Shown here in pieces: positions 52,242 to 62,242 of a stretch of DNA of 64,000 nucleotides. Position numbers and translations under genes: made by a program. Positions within the stretch are counted from its first letter, which is position 1; every line of letters begins with the position of its first letter. The notes beneath the pieces were generated by a model. The model made no database searches, was not told the origin of the DNA, and saw only the letters and a list, made by a program, of their open reading frames with translations. Origin of the DNA: Colwellia_A sp047621305 (lineage in GTDB: Bacteria; Pseudomonadota; Gammaproteobacteria; Enterobacterales; Alteromonadaceae); NCBI GenBank assembly GCA_047621305.1, contig JBLHNB010000006.1, forward strand, positions 44,963-108,962. The letters are read 5' to 3'.

Positions 52242-52344
52242 TTTATTCGTTATTTAATTGTGTAATTTTTTATGACTTGTTTCAATGAAGAGAGTTTACA
52301 TCATTTAAACTATAATGCATGTACTGATTTAGGAATTTTCCAGC

Positions 52345-55224
52345 ATGTCTATTTTAAAAGAAAAAACATTGCCACTGTTATTACAACAGCAACAAGATAA
52401 AAGTTGGCAACAATTTAGCGATCAATATGGCGACGCGGTTAAGTCCCTATCTTCTCTACAATTAAAAGACTTTAAGCAAGCAATTACCTTAAGTGATTTT
52501 ATTCTATCGAGTGCTTTGCAAGCACCGGATACCGTGCTCTCATTATTTTCCTCTGAAACCGTTTATAAAACCCATACACCAGATTACAAGATGCTTTTAC
52601 AAGAGCAACTCAAACAATGTACAACCGAAGATGATCTCCATCGCATCCTCAGAATTTTTAGATTACAACAAATGGTCAATATTGCCGTTGCTGACCTTGT
52701 GTTAAATATTAGTTTAGATGAATCGCTATGTCGTCTTTCAGAACTTGCTGATCAGCTTATTCTTGGTGCGCTAGGTTGGTTAACTGATTTCTGTCAGCAT
52801 AAATGGGGTACTCCTAAAAATAAAGAAGGGGAGATTATGCCGCTACTTGTTTATGGGATGGGTAAGTTAGGAGGAAAAGAGCTGAATTTTTCTTCTGATA
52901 TCGATCTGATTTTTGTTTACCCTAATCGTGGTGAAACAGAGGGGCTTAGGCGCAATATTGATAATCAGCAATTTTTTATCCGATTAGGGCAGAAATTGAT
53001 CACCGCGCTCAATCAAAAAACAGCCGATGGTTTTGTTTATCGTGTTGATATGCGACTACGGCCTTTTGGCGAAAGTGGTCCTTTGGTGATGACCTTCGAT
53101 GCTATGGAAGATTACTATCAAGAGCAAGGTCGAGATTGGGAACGTTATGCGATGTTAAAGTCGCGCTTAATTGGTGAAGGGAAATATCACCACAAGCTCT
53201 CCAAAATGCTAAGACCTTTTGTTTATCGTCGATACATTGATTTTAGTGTGATTGATAGTTTACGACGCATGAAAATGATGATCGCACAAGAAGTTCGCCG
53301 TAAAGGTCTTACCAATAATATTAAGTTGGGAGCTGGGGGCATTCGTGAGATCGAGTTTATTGTGCAGGTTTTTCAATTAATAAGAGGTGGTCGGGTCAAT
53401 ACGCTTCAAGAACGGAATTTATTATCAGTATTACCAATATTAGTTGCTGAAGAAGAGCTCAGTCAGCACAGTATGCTGGTTTTAAAACATGCGTATCGTT
53501 TTTTACGTAGAGTTGAAAATATTATTCAGGCTTTACATGATCAACAAACACAAACCCTACCTGATTTATTATTAGATCAAGCAAGAATATTACATATTTT
53601 ACAAAATGAGCATTGTTCAACATGGAGCAATTTTTTAGAATACTTATCTTTCCATACTCAAGGTGTACATCAAGAATTCATCGTGCTTATTGGCGAACAA
53701 AGCCCAAATCATCAAAGTAAGGATCAACATTGGCAAACCCTTTGGGACAGTAAATGGGATGATGAAGAAAGTTGCCATTGGATCCAACAGTCTAATCACA
53801 GCTGGCAAGTAGATAAAATATGGTCACTGTTATCATCTTTTCGCACGGATAGCGCAAAACGCAGTATAGGCAGTCGAGGCCGGCATGTTTTAGACAAATT
53901 AATCCCTTTATTACTGTGCCATCTCAATGAACAAAATGTTGAAGAGGTGGTACTTGAACGAGTTTTATTAATTTTCAATAAAATTTTAACGAGAACAGCC
54001 TATTTAGAATTACTCTTTGAAAATGAAGGTGCGTTAAAGCATTTAATTAAATTATGCCGAGCAAGTAGTTGGGTCACCGACCATATTGCCAAATACCCCA
54101 TTTTACTTGATGAACTTATTGACCCTAAATTATTAAACAATCCACCGGCTTTATCCTCGTATAAAAAAGATTTACGTGAAGTGATGCTACGTATTCCGGA
54201 AGAAGACCTTGAAGCACAAATGGATATGTTGCGGCAATTTAAACAAGCACAACAGTTACGTATTGCGGCCGCAGATATTTCAAATATTTTACCTCTGACT
54301 AAAGTGAGTGATCACTTAACAGCCTTAGCTGAAGCGATCATTGAGGAAGTGATTAACCTCGCATGGCAACATGTTAAACAACGTTTTGGACTGCCAGAAT
54401 TACTTGTTGACCAAGAGCACAAAGGTTTTTCAGTGCTTGGTTACGGAAAAATGGGCGGTATTGAACTTGCTTATACGTCAGATTTAGACTTGGTTTTTTT
54501 ACATAATAGTCAGCCAAATGAAATGACTAATGGCAGTAAATCTATTCCGGCTAGTCAGTTTTATGCAAAATTAGCACAGCGTATTATGCATATTTTTAAT
54601 ACACGTATGAGCAGTGGTATTTTATATGAACTTGATATGCGACTGCGGCCTTCAGGCAATTCAGGATTACTGGTAGTACATATTAATACTTTTAATCAAT
54701 ATCAATTAGAAGATGCATGGGTCTGGGAACACCAAGCGTTAGTGCGTGCTCGCTGTGTTTATGGTAATGATCGATTAATAGCACAATTTAATGATATCCG
54801 GCGCAATATCTTATCGCAAAAAAGAGAAGGGCGTGCGCTACATGATGAAGTGATCAAAATGAGAGATAAAATGCGCGCGCACCTTGATCAGTCTAATGAA
54901 GGTTATAGTGATATAAAACAAGGTTTTGGTGGTTTGGTGGATATTGAGTTCTTAGCACAATACCTTGTTTTGAAACACAGCTTTTCCCAACCCGAAGTTT
55001 GCCGGTATTCAGACAATATTCGTATATTTCAACAATTGCATTTACACGATATTATTAATGAACAACAGAAAATTATCTTAACGGATTATTATTGTCAGCT
55101 AAGAGATTTAGGTCATAAAGCGGCATTACAAAATAAAGAACAAATATTACCTAATGAAACGTTTGCGTCGTATGCGACAAAAATAAATAACATTGTCGCC
55201 GCGTTATATCAGGTCAGTGACTAA
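52345..55224 (+). CDS. glnE: Bifunctional glutamine-synthetase adenylyltransferase/deadenylase
   Basis: Adds and removes AMP on glutamine synthetase in response to PII. 959 residues (E. coli GlnE 946). Two nucleotidyltransferase domains are visible: the deadenylase half with GMGKLGGKELNFSSDIDLIFVY near residue 170 and the adenylylase half with GYGKMGGIELAYTSDLDLVFLH near 700, each with the catalytic DxD pair, plus RMRLRPFG/RLRPSGNSG-type motifs after both. Start ATG with AGGA 10 bases upstream. Its enterobacterial neighbour ygiF lies 6.7 kb away across the PspA cluster. Confidence 0.96.
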   Translation: MSILKEKTLPLLLQQQQDKSWQQFSDQYGDAVKSLSSLQLKDFKQAITLSDFILSSALQAPDTVLSLFSSETVYKTHTPDYKMLLQEQLKQCTTEDDLHRILRIFRLQQMVNIAVADLVLNISLDESLCRLSELADQLILGALGWLTDFCQHKWGTPKNKEGEIMPLLVYGMGKLGGKELNFSSDIDLIFVYPNRGETEGLRRNIDNQQFFIRLGQKLITALNQKTADGFVYRVDMRLRPFGESGPLVMTFDAMEDYYQEQGRDWERYAMLKSRLIGEGKYHHKLSKMLRPFVYRRYIDFSVIDSLRRMKMMIAQEVRRKGLTNNIKLGAGGIREIEFIVQVFQLIRGGRVNTLQERNLLSVLPILVAEEELSQHSMLVLKHAYRFLRRVENIIQALHDQQTQTLPDLLLDQARILHILQNEHCSTWSNFLEYLSFHTQGVHQEFIVLIGEQSPNHQSKDQHWQTLWDSKWDDEESCHWIQQSNHSWQVDKIWSLLSSFRTDSAKRSIGSRGRHVLDKLIPLLLCHLNEQNVEEVVLERVLLIFNKILTRTAYLELLFENEGALKHLIKLCRASSWVTDHIAKYPILLDELIDPKLLNNPPALSSYKKDLREVMLRIPEEDLEAQMDMLRQFKQAQQLRIAAADISNILPLTKVSDHLTALAEAIIEEVINLAWQHVKQRFGLPELLVDQEHKGFSVLGYGKMGGIELAYTSDLDLVFLHNSQPNEMTNGSKSIPASQFYAKLAQRIMHIFNTRMSSGILYELDMRLRPSGNSGLLVVHINTFNQYQLEDAWVWEHQALVRARCVYGNDRLIAQFNDIRRNILSQKREGRALHDEVIKMRDKMRAHLDQSNEGYSDIKQGFGGLVDIEFLAQYLVLKHSFSQPEVCRYSDNIRIFQQLHLHDIINEQQKIILTDYYCQLRDLGHKAALQNKEQILPNETFASYATKINNIVAALYQVSD

Positions 55225-55287
55225 AAAATAGTAGTTCACTAAAATTGACGTTCACTATTGGTAGACGTTATTAGTAGGTAGTAGATG

Positions 55288-55983
55288 TTACTTGGTTAGA
55301 CTTGTTTGCAGCAAGCTACACTCATCGTCAAGGTATTGAACTTCTTGGTCAATAAGTACTATGGCTCGGTGCTGATAACAAAAATAAGTTGATATACCAT
55401 TGATAAAATGGCCTTGTACCGCATTACCTACTTGATAAGCTACTTTGAGAATATCTTTGTCGATACGAAAAGCGTCTTTTACAATAAAATCACGGTTTAA
55501 CCACCACATAACTTCTAAACCCTCTTCATTAGCATACTCTGAAAGCTTTTGGAATAAGGTTTCACCTAACCTAAAGGGACGAGATTGTTTGGTACTTTTC
55601 CAGTTTTTCCGAAGGGGCCTGACAACCATACGGCGCGCTTCCAGTATTTCGACAATATCACTGGTTACATCGGGTAAAAAGACGACATTATTTTTTATTT
55701 TTGGACCTTTGTTACCCATATCAGCATTAATACTGGCATAGAATCGTGATAAACCATCTGCTGCTGCATTAGTCGACTTTTTTTCTTTCTTAGGTTTTTT
55801 CTTTGTTGGTGTTACTTCTGAAGTTTCTTTGCTGAACGTCTGTTCAGCTACTTCTGCAGTATCGTTATTCCCATCGCTTTTATCGCCTAAAGATAATAAA
55901 AAATCTTGATTGGCTATAAAAAAATAAGCAAGCGCAATAATAAAAAGACCCAATATAGTATATCGCAGTAACTTAGAATTCAT
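55288..55983 (-). CDS. TcpQ/PilL C-terminal-domain membrane protein
   Basis: 231 residues from ATG 55983. One N-terminal transmembrane helix (ILGLFIIALAYFFIA), a charged Lys-rich linker, then a C-terminal domain: RPFRLGETLFQKLSEYANEEGLEVMWWLNRDF near 140-170 and VAYQVGNAVQGHF near 190, matching the TcpQ (toxin co-regulated pilus biosynthesis Q) domain, which binds pilus or envelope proteins. No pilus genes are near; such stand-alone TcpQ-domain proteins are common in Alteromonadales. Convergent with glnE. Confidence 0.75.
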   Translation of the reverse strand: MNSKLLRYTILGLFIIALAYFFIANQDFLLSLGDKSDGNNDTAEVAEQTFSKETSEVTPTKKKPKKEKKSTNAAADGLSRFYASINADMGNKGPKIKNNVVFLPDVTSDIVEILEARRMVVRPLRKNWKSTKQSRPFRLGETLFQKLSEYANEEGLEVMWWLNRDFIVKDAFRIDKDILKVAYQVGNAVQGHFINGISTYFCYQHRAIVLIDQEVQYLDDECSLLQTSLTK

Positions 55984-56084
55984 AGTGCCTAATGTCAATG
56001 TTATGATGATGTTAACTAGTATACCGAAGTTACGTGAAAAGGCGAGTTTCCACTTAGCTATGTATTCCCAGTATATTTACGTCG

Positions 56085-57023
56085 TTATTTGTAGACACTC
56101 GGCTCTTCTTTATTGGGTCTTGTTTTAAAACGGCGATGTAGCCACATATATTGCTCGGGCTTCTTTAAAATTTCTTTTTCTAATTCTTGATTAACTCGAA
56201 TAAGATCTTGTTCATCATCACCGGTTGGAAAATTTTCTAATACAGGACTAAATTCAATGGTATAACCACTGCCGTCTTCGTTTCTAGTGGGAGTTAGCAT
56301 GATGGATACTGCATTTTTTTGACGAGCAAATATTAATGTGCCTGTGGTTGTTGCGGCATCTTTAACGGCAAAAAAAGGGACAAATAAACTACGATTACGT
56401 CCGTAGTCTTGATCGGGTAAATAAACACAAGACTCTCCATCTTTTAGTGCTTTCATTAACCCTTTAACATCACGTTTCCCTAACATGTATTTATTTGAAC
56501 GGCCACGACCTCTAAATTGAAAAAACTCCATTAATTGATTATTGTGCGGTCGATAAAACACCACCATAGGTTGTCCATAGCCGATAGCTCTGCAGCTAAT
56601 TTCAACACTGAGGTAGTGCATGGTAAGTAGCAAAATACCTTTGCCTTCTTGTTGCGCTTTCTCCACATGTTCAAGGCCTTTAAAGGTTATTTTTCGTTTT
56701 ACGCGCCAATTAGGCCACCACCAGCCCATCCCCGTTTCTAATAAAGCAATACCAGTATTTTCAAAATTTCGTTTGAGCATATACAAGCGCTTTTCAGTAC
56801 TCATTTGTGGGAAACATAATTCTAAATTTTTAAGGGCTACTTTTTTTCTACTTGACCCAATGAGGTAAAGTAGTCTACCAATTAAACGGCCAAGCATTAG
56901 CTGTAATTTATAAGGCAGCCATGAAATGGAATATAAAATAATAACACCCAGCCACGTAAGCCAATATTTGGGTAATAAGAAGGATAATTTGAAGTTAGGC
57001 TGTAAAACGCTATTTTTACTCAC
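56085..57023 (-). CDS. lpxL: Lipid A late acyltransferase (LpxL/HtrB family)
   Basis: Transfers a secondary acyl chain from acyl-ACP to Kdo2-lipid IVA at the inner membrane. 312 residues (E. coli LpxL 306). One N-terminal hydrophobic segment (residues about 15-40), the catalytic HxxxxE as HYLSVE near residue 135, then RPHNNQLMEFFQ, GRSNKYML and DGESCVYLPDQDYG, all LpxL/LpxP signatures. Divergent from hldE, the LPS heptose gene. LpxP or LpxM specificity cannot be excluded from sequence alone. Confidence 0.9.
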   Translation of the reverse strand: MSKNSVLQPNFKLSFLLPKYWLTWLGVIILYSISWLPYKLQLMLGRLIGRLLYLIGSSRKKVALKNLELCFPQMSTEKRLYMLKRNFENTGIALLETGMGWWWPNWRVKRKITFKGLEHVEKAQQEGKGILLLTMHYLSVEISCRAIGYGQPMVVFYRPHNNQLMEFFQFRGRGRSNKYMLGKRDVKGLMKALKDGESCVYLPDQDYGRNRSLFVPFFAVKDAATTTGTLIFARQKNAVSIMLTPTRNEDGSGYTIEFSPVLENFPTGDDEQDLIRVNQELEKEILKKPEQYMWLHRRFKTRPNKEEPSVYK

Positions 57024-57091
57024 GGTATGATTTCAACTCGTTGAATTGCAGTGATATACTAACACGTATTATATATGTTATAGGACACAGG

Positions 57092-58519
57092 ATGAAAGTA
57101 GAACTTCCCGATTTTCATAAAGCAAGCGTATTAGTTGTTGGCGATATTATGTTAGATCGTTATTGGTATGGGCCTACAAAGCGTATATCCCCTGAGGCTC
57201 CAGTACCTATTGTTAAAATAAATCAAAATGAAGATAGACCTGGTGGCGCTGCCAATGTGGCGTTAAATATAGCGTCTATTGGCGGTAAAGTTTCTTTGGT
57301 CGGTATTACCGGAGAAGATGAAGCCGCCACGACATTGCAAACCCATCTAGAAGCAATGAAAATTAATTGTGAATTTGATAAATATAAGCACCTACCCACA
57401 ATAACTAAATTACGGGTATTAAGTCGTCATCAACAATTAATAAGATTAGATTTTGAAGAGTCTTTTACTGACGTTGATAAATCTTCAGTCACTTCTCGTA
57501 CTGCAGCGTTAATTGCTGGGCACGATCTTCTGTTGTTATCAGATTATGATAAGGGCACGCTATCTGATGTGCAAAGTCTTATTAAAGAAGCCAATAAACA
57601 AAAGATCCCGGTGTTAGTTGACCCCAAAGGCACTGATTTTAGTCGTTATCGCGGTGCGACACTTATTACACCAAATTTATCTGAATTTGAAGCTGTTGTG
57701 GGTGAATGTAAAAATGAAGCTGAATTAGTCGCAAAAGGTCAGCAGCTTCTTGAAGAACTGGAACTCCAAGCTATGCTCATTACACGTAGTGAGCAAGGTA
57801 TGACCTTATTACGTAAAGGCCATCCTGAATTTCATTTACCTACAAAAGCTAAGGAAGTTTATGATGTTACTGGAGCGGGTGATACGGTTATTGCAACACT
57901 CGCCTTAGCGATAGCTGCAAATGCAGATTATGCGCAGGCAAGTGCTTTAGCAAATATCGCAGCGGGTATTGTTGTGGGTAAAATTGGTACTTCAACAGTA
58001 AGTGCAGCTGAAATCTTAAATGAAATTTCGACAGGACAAGAAAGCGGCTTTGGCGTTTTAAGTGAAGACCAGTTAAAAATAGCCGTGGATTTAGCAAAAT
58101 CTCGTGGTGAAAAAATTGTTATGACCAACGGTTGTTTTGATATTTTACATGCCGGCCATGTTTCTTACCTCTCAAATGCACAAAAATTAGGTACACGATT
58201 AATTGTTGCCGTAAACAATGATGCATCAGTGACACGCTTAAAAGGTACTGGGCGTCCGGTAAATCCGGTTGATCGACGTATGACCGTCCTTGCTGCTTTA
58301 GGTGCTGTTGATTGGGTTGTAGATTTTAAAGAAGATACACCACAACGTCTCATTGCTAATATATTGCCTAATATTTTGGTGAAAGGTGGTGATTATAAGG
58401 TTGAAGATATTGCCGGGGGGAAAGAAGTTATTGCCGCGGGCGGTGATGTGAAAGTGTTAAATTTTGAAGACGGCATATCAACCACAGAAATTATCAATAC
58501 TATTCGCTTAAACGATTAA
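57092..58519 (+). CDS. hldE: Bifunctional heptose-7-phosphate kinase / heptose-1-phosphate adenylyltransferase
   Basis: Two steps of ADP-heptose synthesis for LPS core, 475 residues (E. coli 477). N-terminal ribokinase-fold kinase: VVGDIMLDRYWYGPTKRISPEAP at the start and DVTGAGDTVIATLALAI near 263 with the catalytic Asp. C-terminal nucleotidyltransferase from about residue 345: TNGCFDILHAGHVSYL with the HxGH motif. Start at ATG 57092 with AGGA 8 bases upstream; a frame 17 codons longer is rejected. Consistent with glnE-hldE proximity in enterobacteria. Confidence 0.97.
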   Translation: MKVELPDFHKASVLVVGDIMLDRYWYGPTKRISPEAPVPIVKINQNEDRPGGAANVALNIASIGGKVSLVGITGEDEAATTLQTHLEAMKINCEFDKYKHLPTITKLRVLSRHQQLIRLDFEESFTDVDKSSVTSRTAALIAGHDLLLLSDYDKGTLSDVQSLIKEANKQKIPVLVDPKGTDFSRYRGATLITPNLSEFEAVVGECKNEAELVAKGQQLLEELELQAMLITRSEQGMTLLRKGHPEFHLPTKAKEVYDVTGAGDTVIATLALAIAANADYAQASALANIAAGIVVGKIGTSTVSAAEILNEISTGQESGFGVLSEDQLKIAVDLAKSRGEKIVMTNGCFDILHAGHVSYLSNAQKLGTRLIVAVNNDASVTRLKGTGRPVNPVDRRMTVLAALGAVDWVVDFKEDTPQRLIANILPNILVKGGDYKVEDIAGGKEVIAAGGDVKVLNFEDGISTTEIINTIRLND

Positions 58520-58604
58520 AAAAGAACACGAAACGAGTGCTGATTTAGCGCAACGACAATGTGATAACTGCGCGTTAAAACTTTAAAGTAACACTGAAAG
58601 CATT

Positions 58605-58632
58605 AAAAAGGCCGCTAATGAGCGGCCTTTTT
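58605..58632. terminator. Bidirectional terminator between hldE and tolC
   Basis: Perfect 12-base stem AAAAAGGCCGCT / AGCGGCCTTTTT (58605-58616 and 58621-58632) with a 4-base loop; A- and T-runs on both sides let it work for convergent hldE (+) and tolC (-). Confidence 0.93.
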
Positions 58633-58657
58633 CGTAGTACTTATTTTTGAATAAAAT

Positions 58658-60031
58658 TTAGTTAGCAATTAAACCTTGGTTTATATCGCTTAAGTCTTGC
58701 TCTGTGATCGTGCCACCAGCAAGTTTTAAAGCCAAAATATTTTGTACGTAGCCATAGCGAGTTGTCGATAAATTACGCTTAGCATCGTATAAGTTACGGG
58801 TACTATTTAATACATCAACTATGGTACGAGTACCCACTTCAAAACCTGCCTCAGTTGCTTTTAAAGCACTTTCGGCACTGATCACCGCTTGTCCGAGTGC
58901 TTTAATCGCTGAAACATCGGCGATAACCGTGTTGTATGCATTGCGCGTATTACGAATAACATTGCGGTGAGTTTGTGCTAAGTCTTGACTTGCAGCAACA
59001 TAATTACTTTGTTCTTGACGTACAGCGCTTGAGATTGCTCCACCTGAATAAAGAGGGACGCTTAAAGTAACCCCAATGGAACTAGTATCATAAAAAGGTG
59101 TTTCAGGGAAATTTTGACTGCCATTTACCGCTGTAAATCCTGACTTACTTTTACCGCTACTGAAATTACCTCTAAGGTTAAGTGAAGGATAATGACCTGA
59201 ACGCGCTATATTTATAGCTTCTTTAGCAATATCAACACTAATTTTTTGTGAAATAAGATCTAAGTTTTTCGCTTCTGCTACTTTTTGCCATTCATTTGCG
59301 CTGTCTGGTATCGGGCGTGAAGCACTAAAACGTTTGGTATTTAAGCTACTCAAGTTTCTAGGATAGATATTGGTGATAACACGTAATGCTTCTTCTGCTT
59401 TAAAAACATTATTTTCAGCACGAATTTCTGCTGTTACCGCGTTATCGTATTGGGCTTGTGCCTCATGTACATCCGTAATAGCGGTTAAACCAACAGAAAA
59501 GCGTTGCTTAGTTTGTTCTAATTGGCGCTCAATCGACGCCTTTTCTGCTTTAGAAAAATCTAAATCATCTTTTGCGCTTAATACATCAAAATAACCACCG
59601 GTTACGCGAACAATGAGTTCTTGTTTAACTGCTTGGTAAGCGATGTCACTTTGATGGGCTGATTTTTTAGCATTGTCTAAACGTAACCATGAATCATGAC
59701 TATATAACTGCATGTTTAAGGTAGCAGAGTATTCAGTTGAATCAGTTGTGGACGTTACGGTTGAGCCTATTGGCCCAAAATTATCATTAAAGTTTTGGGC
59801 ATCAGATTCTCTTGATGATAATGATGCTTCTGCGCTTAAGTTAGGAAGTAAGACAGCGCGCGCTTGATCAATTCCTTCTTTTGAAGCCATATACTGTGCT
59901 TGCGCTTTTAAAACTAGCGGATCATTAGCTTTAGCTTGTTGATAAACAGCCAGTAAATCTTCTGCATGTAAAAAGGCACTACTAGTGACACTAGCAAAAC
60001 CTATTATTATAGAAATAATTTTCTTATTCAT
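58658..60031 (-). CDS. tolC: TolC family outer membrane channel
   Basis: 457 residues. Signal peptide (IIIGFASVTSSAFLHA), then the two TolC repeats with long helical hairpins: VYQQAKANDPLVLKAQAQY at the start, GLTAITDVHEAQAQYDNAV near residue 185, and the second-repeat copy VGTRTIVDVLNSTRNLYDAKRNL near 405. It forms the trimeric outer membrane exit duct for RND and ABC efflux pumps and type I secretion. Gene order with divergent nudF-yqiB-cpdA-yqiA-parE is the same as in E. coli, which supports the orthology. No periplasmic adaptor gene is adjacent. Confidence 0.94.
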   Translation of the reverse strand: MNKKIISIIIGFASVTSSAFLHAEDLLAVYQQAKANDPLVLKAQAQYMASKEGIDQARAVLLPNLSAEASLSSRESDAQNFNDNFGPIGSTVTSTTDSTEYSATLNMQLYSHDSWLRLDNAKKSAHQSDIAYQAVKQELIVRVTGGYFDVLSAKDDLDFSKAEKASIERQLEQTKQRFSVGLTAITDVHEAQAQYDNAVTAEIRAENNVFKAEEALRVITNIYPRNLSSLNTKRFSASRPIPDSANEWQKVAEAKNLDLISQKISVDIAKEAINIARSGHYPSLNLRGNFSSGKSKSGFTAVNGSQNFPETPFYDTSSIGVTLSVPLYSGGAISSAVRQEQSNYVAASQDLAQTHRNVIRNTRNAYNTVIADVSAIKALGQAVISAESALKATEAGFEVGTRTIVDVLNSTRNLYDAKRNLSTTRYGYVQNILALKLAGGTITEQDLSDINQGLIAN

Positions 60032-60180
60032 TTGTGAGAAATTCCTTTAAATGTGCCAGAGTTTTAAAATGTGATAGGTAAAACTCAATCAATATTATTG
60101 TTATTATATTATTATGTAACTATCTTACAGGTCTTATACAATTACCTGAATAAAAGAAATGTATGCCAATGTTATCTAGT

Positions 60181-60199
60181 GTAACAAAATATTTGTTAC
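60181..60199. promoter_or_regulatory. Palindrome GTAACAAA-ATA-TTTGTTAC between tolC and nudF
   Basis: Perfect 8-base arms separated by 3 bases in the 240-base divergent gap, 150 bases before tolC and 73 bases before nudF. Candidate operator for either unit; protein unknown. Nearby at 60115-60129 is a smaller dyad TGTAA-N5-TTACA. Confidence 0.5.
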
Positions 60200-60271
60200 G
60201 AATTCTAGTATATCGATTTAGATAACTTGCTTATAACCCATTAACTCTTTAATTATTAGGTGTTTATTGTA

Positions 60272-60910
60272 ATGGAAGACCCAGAGAATACTATTTTACG
60301 CTTTGATCATAGTGATATATCTGTTCATAATATTGAAAGAAAATACGATGGTTTTTTTAAAGTTGATCAGTATCAATTAAATCATCAGCAATATAATGGC
60401 ACTAACAGCGAACTATTGACCCGTGAAATATTTGAACGTGGCGATGCTGTTGTTCTCATACCTTATGATCCAATTAATGACAAACTTGTCTTGATTGAAC
60501 AATTCCGCGTTGGTGCCATTAGAACTAATGACACGCCTTGGTTATTAGAATTTGTCGCGGGAATGTTTGCTGAAAACGAGCGTCCCATTGACGTTGCCAT
60601 TCGTGAAGCTAAAGAAGAAGCTAACTTAACCATTGCAGCTCACGATGTTAATTATGTGATGAAGTTTCTTTCAAGCCCCGGTGGAACAAGTGAATGTATT
60701 CATCTTTATGTCGCTAATATTAATAGCGAAAATGTTGGTGGTGTTTATGGTTTACCAGAAGAGGGAGAGGACATCTTAGTGCATGTAGTTTCTCGGCAAG
60801 ATGCATTAATCTTGTTTGAACAAGGAAAAATTAGCAATGCTGCGACAATTATTGGGTTACAATGGCTGCAATTAAATTATAAGACGCTACAAGGTAATTG
60901 GCTTAAATAA
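60272..60910 (+). CDS. nudF: ADP-ribose pyrophosphatase NudF
   Basis: Nudix hydrolase of 212 residues that cleaves ADP-ribose to AMP and ribose 5-phosphate. The start is the ATG before EDPENTILRFDHSD, with AGG 11 bases upstream. The Nudix box begins at GMFAENERPIDVAIREAKEE; the position normally held by Gly after EEx is Asn (EEANL), a departure from GX5EX7REUXEEXGU. The metal-binding RExxEE residues are intact. First gene of nudF-yqiB-cpdA-yqiA, divergent from tolC as in E. coli. Confidence 0.92.
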   Translation: MEDPENTILRFDHSDISVHNIERKYDGFFKVDQYQLNHQQYNGTNSELLTREIFERGDAVVLIPYDPINDKLVLIEQFRVGAIRTNDTPWLLEFVAGMFAENERPIDVAIREAKEEANLTIAAHDVNYVMKFLSSPGGTSECIHLYVANINSENVGGVYGLPEEGEDILVHVVSRQDALILFEQGKISNAATIIGLQWLQLNYKTLQGNWLK

Positions 60911-61393
60911 ATGAACACCGCAGCGCGTAAATATCGACCTCGAATATCTACACTGATGAATTTGTGTGAAGTTAATTATATGTTGATGTTAAGAGTACTC
61001 GCTGACAAAGAAAATGAAGGCGAACAACGTTGTTTTTTTATTTCTGATTTTTTATCTTATACCGTCAAGATTAATGAGGTAACACGCTACACCTCGTTAG
61101 TAACAATTAGCCAAGACATTAATGCTTCTTTTACGACGAATTCACCAAATAAATCATCAAATGAACTAGCGCTGACTCACTTACTTCAACCTCGAATGGT
61201 GATGCGTTTATATCATGATGCGCGCGTAGCTGAAGTGATCAGTTCTCAAGACATTCATCATGTTAAACCGCGCAATGACTATCCAAATGATCTTATGCAT
61301 TTACCTGATGAGAAACAGCAAATTAATCATTTTTTAAAAGAGTGGTTACAACTCTGTTTTGAATTAGGTCAAGTGAAGTTGACGCTGCGTTAG
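60911..61393 (+). CDS. yqiB: DUF1249 family protein YqiB
   Basis: 160 residues, cytoplasmic, starting directly after the nudF stop. Family features: YRPRISTLMNLCEVNYMLML at the start, ISQDINASFT in the middle, MRLYHDARVAEVISSQ and RNDYPNDLMHLPDEKQQINHFLKEWLQLC at the end. Role unknown; the link with nudF and cpdA is conserved in Gammaproteobacteria. Confidence 0.92.
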   Translation: MNTAARKYRPRISTLMNLCEVNYMLMLRVLADKENEGEQRCFFISDFLSYTVKINEVTRYTSLVTISQDINASFTTNSPNKSSNELALTHLLQPRMVMRLYHDARVAEVISSQDIHHVKPRNDYPNDLMHLPDEKQQINHFLKEWLQLCFELGQVKLTLR

Positions 61394-61447
61394 AGCATGA
61401 CTTTAATGTTTATTTATAACGATTTTTTTGTATAGCGATAATTTTTT

Positions 61448-62242
61448 ATGACAACCCTTTTTAATATTGCTCAGATCACTGATTGTCATCTCTTTGCTGA
61501 TAGTAAGAATCTACATTTTGGGGCAAACGTTTACCAAAACCTTATGGCGGTATTGGCTGATATAAAACAGCACCAAAAAGTCGATTTGATTGTTTTTACG
61601 GGGGATTTAACTCAAGATCACAGTGACGGTTCATATCAACGTTTTGTTGAAGCAATTAAAACGTGCCAAATAGTTACTCCTGTTTATTACTTGCCCGGTA
61701 ATCATGACGAGCTTGCAAAGCTCGATGAGCATTTAAGGGGATTTCCATTTAATTCAGACAAAGTAATTGAAAGTAAATACTGGCAAATTATTTTACTTAA
61801 CAGTAAAAGTGCTGCTCCTGCAGGGCAACTTTCAGCGCAATCATTAACATGGTTGCAGCAAACGGTTGATGTAAATAAACAACAGTTATTAATGATGCAT
61901 CATCACCCTGTAGATGTTGGTTATTTTATTGATCGCCATGGCTTAATAAATCAAGATGAATTTTGGCAAACGCTGCAAACAATGCCCTCAATAAAAGCCA
62001 TTGCTTGTGGGCATGTTCATCAAGCATTAAATTTACTACCAGCAGATAGTAAACGCTCATTGCCAGTATATACATGCCCAGCAACCTCTATTCAATTTAA
62101 CGCTGAGGTAGATACGGTGAGTAATAACGGTCAAGGACCAGGGTATCGGGTATTTACTTTAGGGCTTACAGGGCAACTTAGTACCGAAACGATTTTTCTA
62201 CAAGATGAAAAACTAAAATTAAAAGTGAAAATCAATGGGTAA
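61448..62242 (+). CDS. cpdA: 3',5'-cyclic AMP phosphodiesterase CpdA
   Basis: Metallophosphoesterase that hydrolyses cAMP. 264 residues (E. coli CpdA 275). Metal-binding motifs in order: ITDCHL near residue 11, FTGDLTQDHSDGSY near 54, LPGNHDE near 86, MMHHHPVDVG near 153 and CGHVHQAL near 190. An in-frame ATG at 61448 is used; a weak ribosome site stands upstream. It overlaps yqiA by 8 bases. Confidence 0.94.
   Translation: MTTLFNIAQITDCHLFADSKNLHFGANVYQNLMAVLADIKQHQKVDLIVFTGDLTQDHSDGSYQRFVEAIKTCQIVTPVYYLPGNHDELAKLDEHLRGFPFNSDKVIESKYWQIILLNSKSAAPAGQLSAQSLTWLQQTVDVNKQQLLMMHHHPVDVGYFIDRHGLINQDEFWQTLQTMPSIKAIACGHVHQALNLLPADSKRSLPVYTCPATSIQFNAEVDTVSNNGQGPGYRVFTLGLTGQLSTETIFLQDEKLKLKVKING

Noticed and set aside
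60115..60129. TGTAA-N5-TTACA as a third TyrR box
   Set aside because: Spacing is too short for the 18-base TyrR box and no aromatic amino acid gene is nearby.
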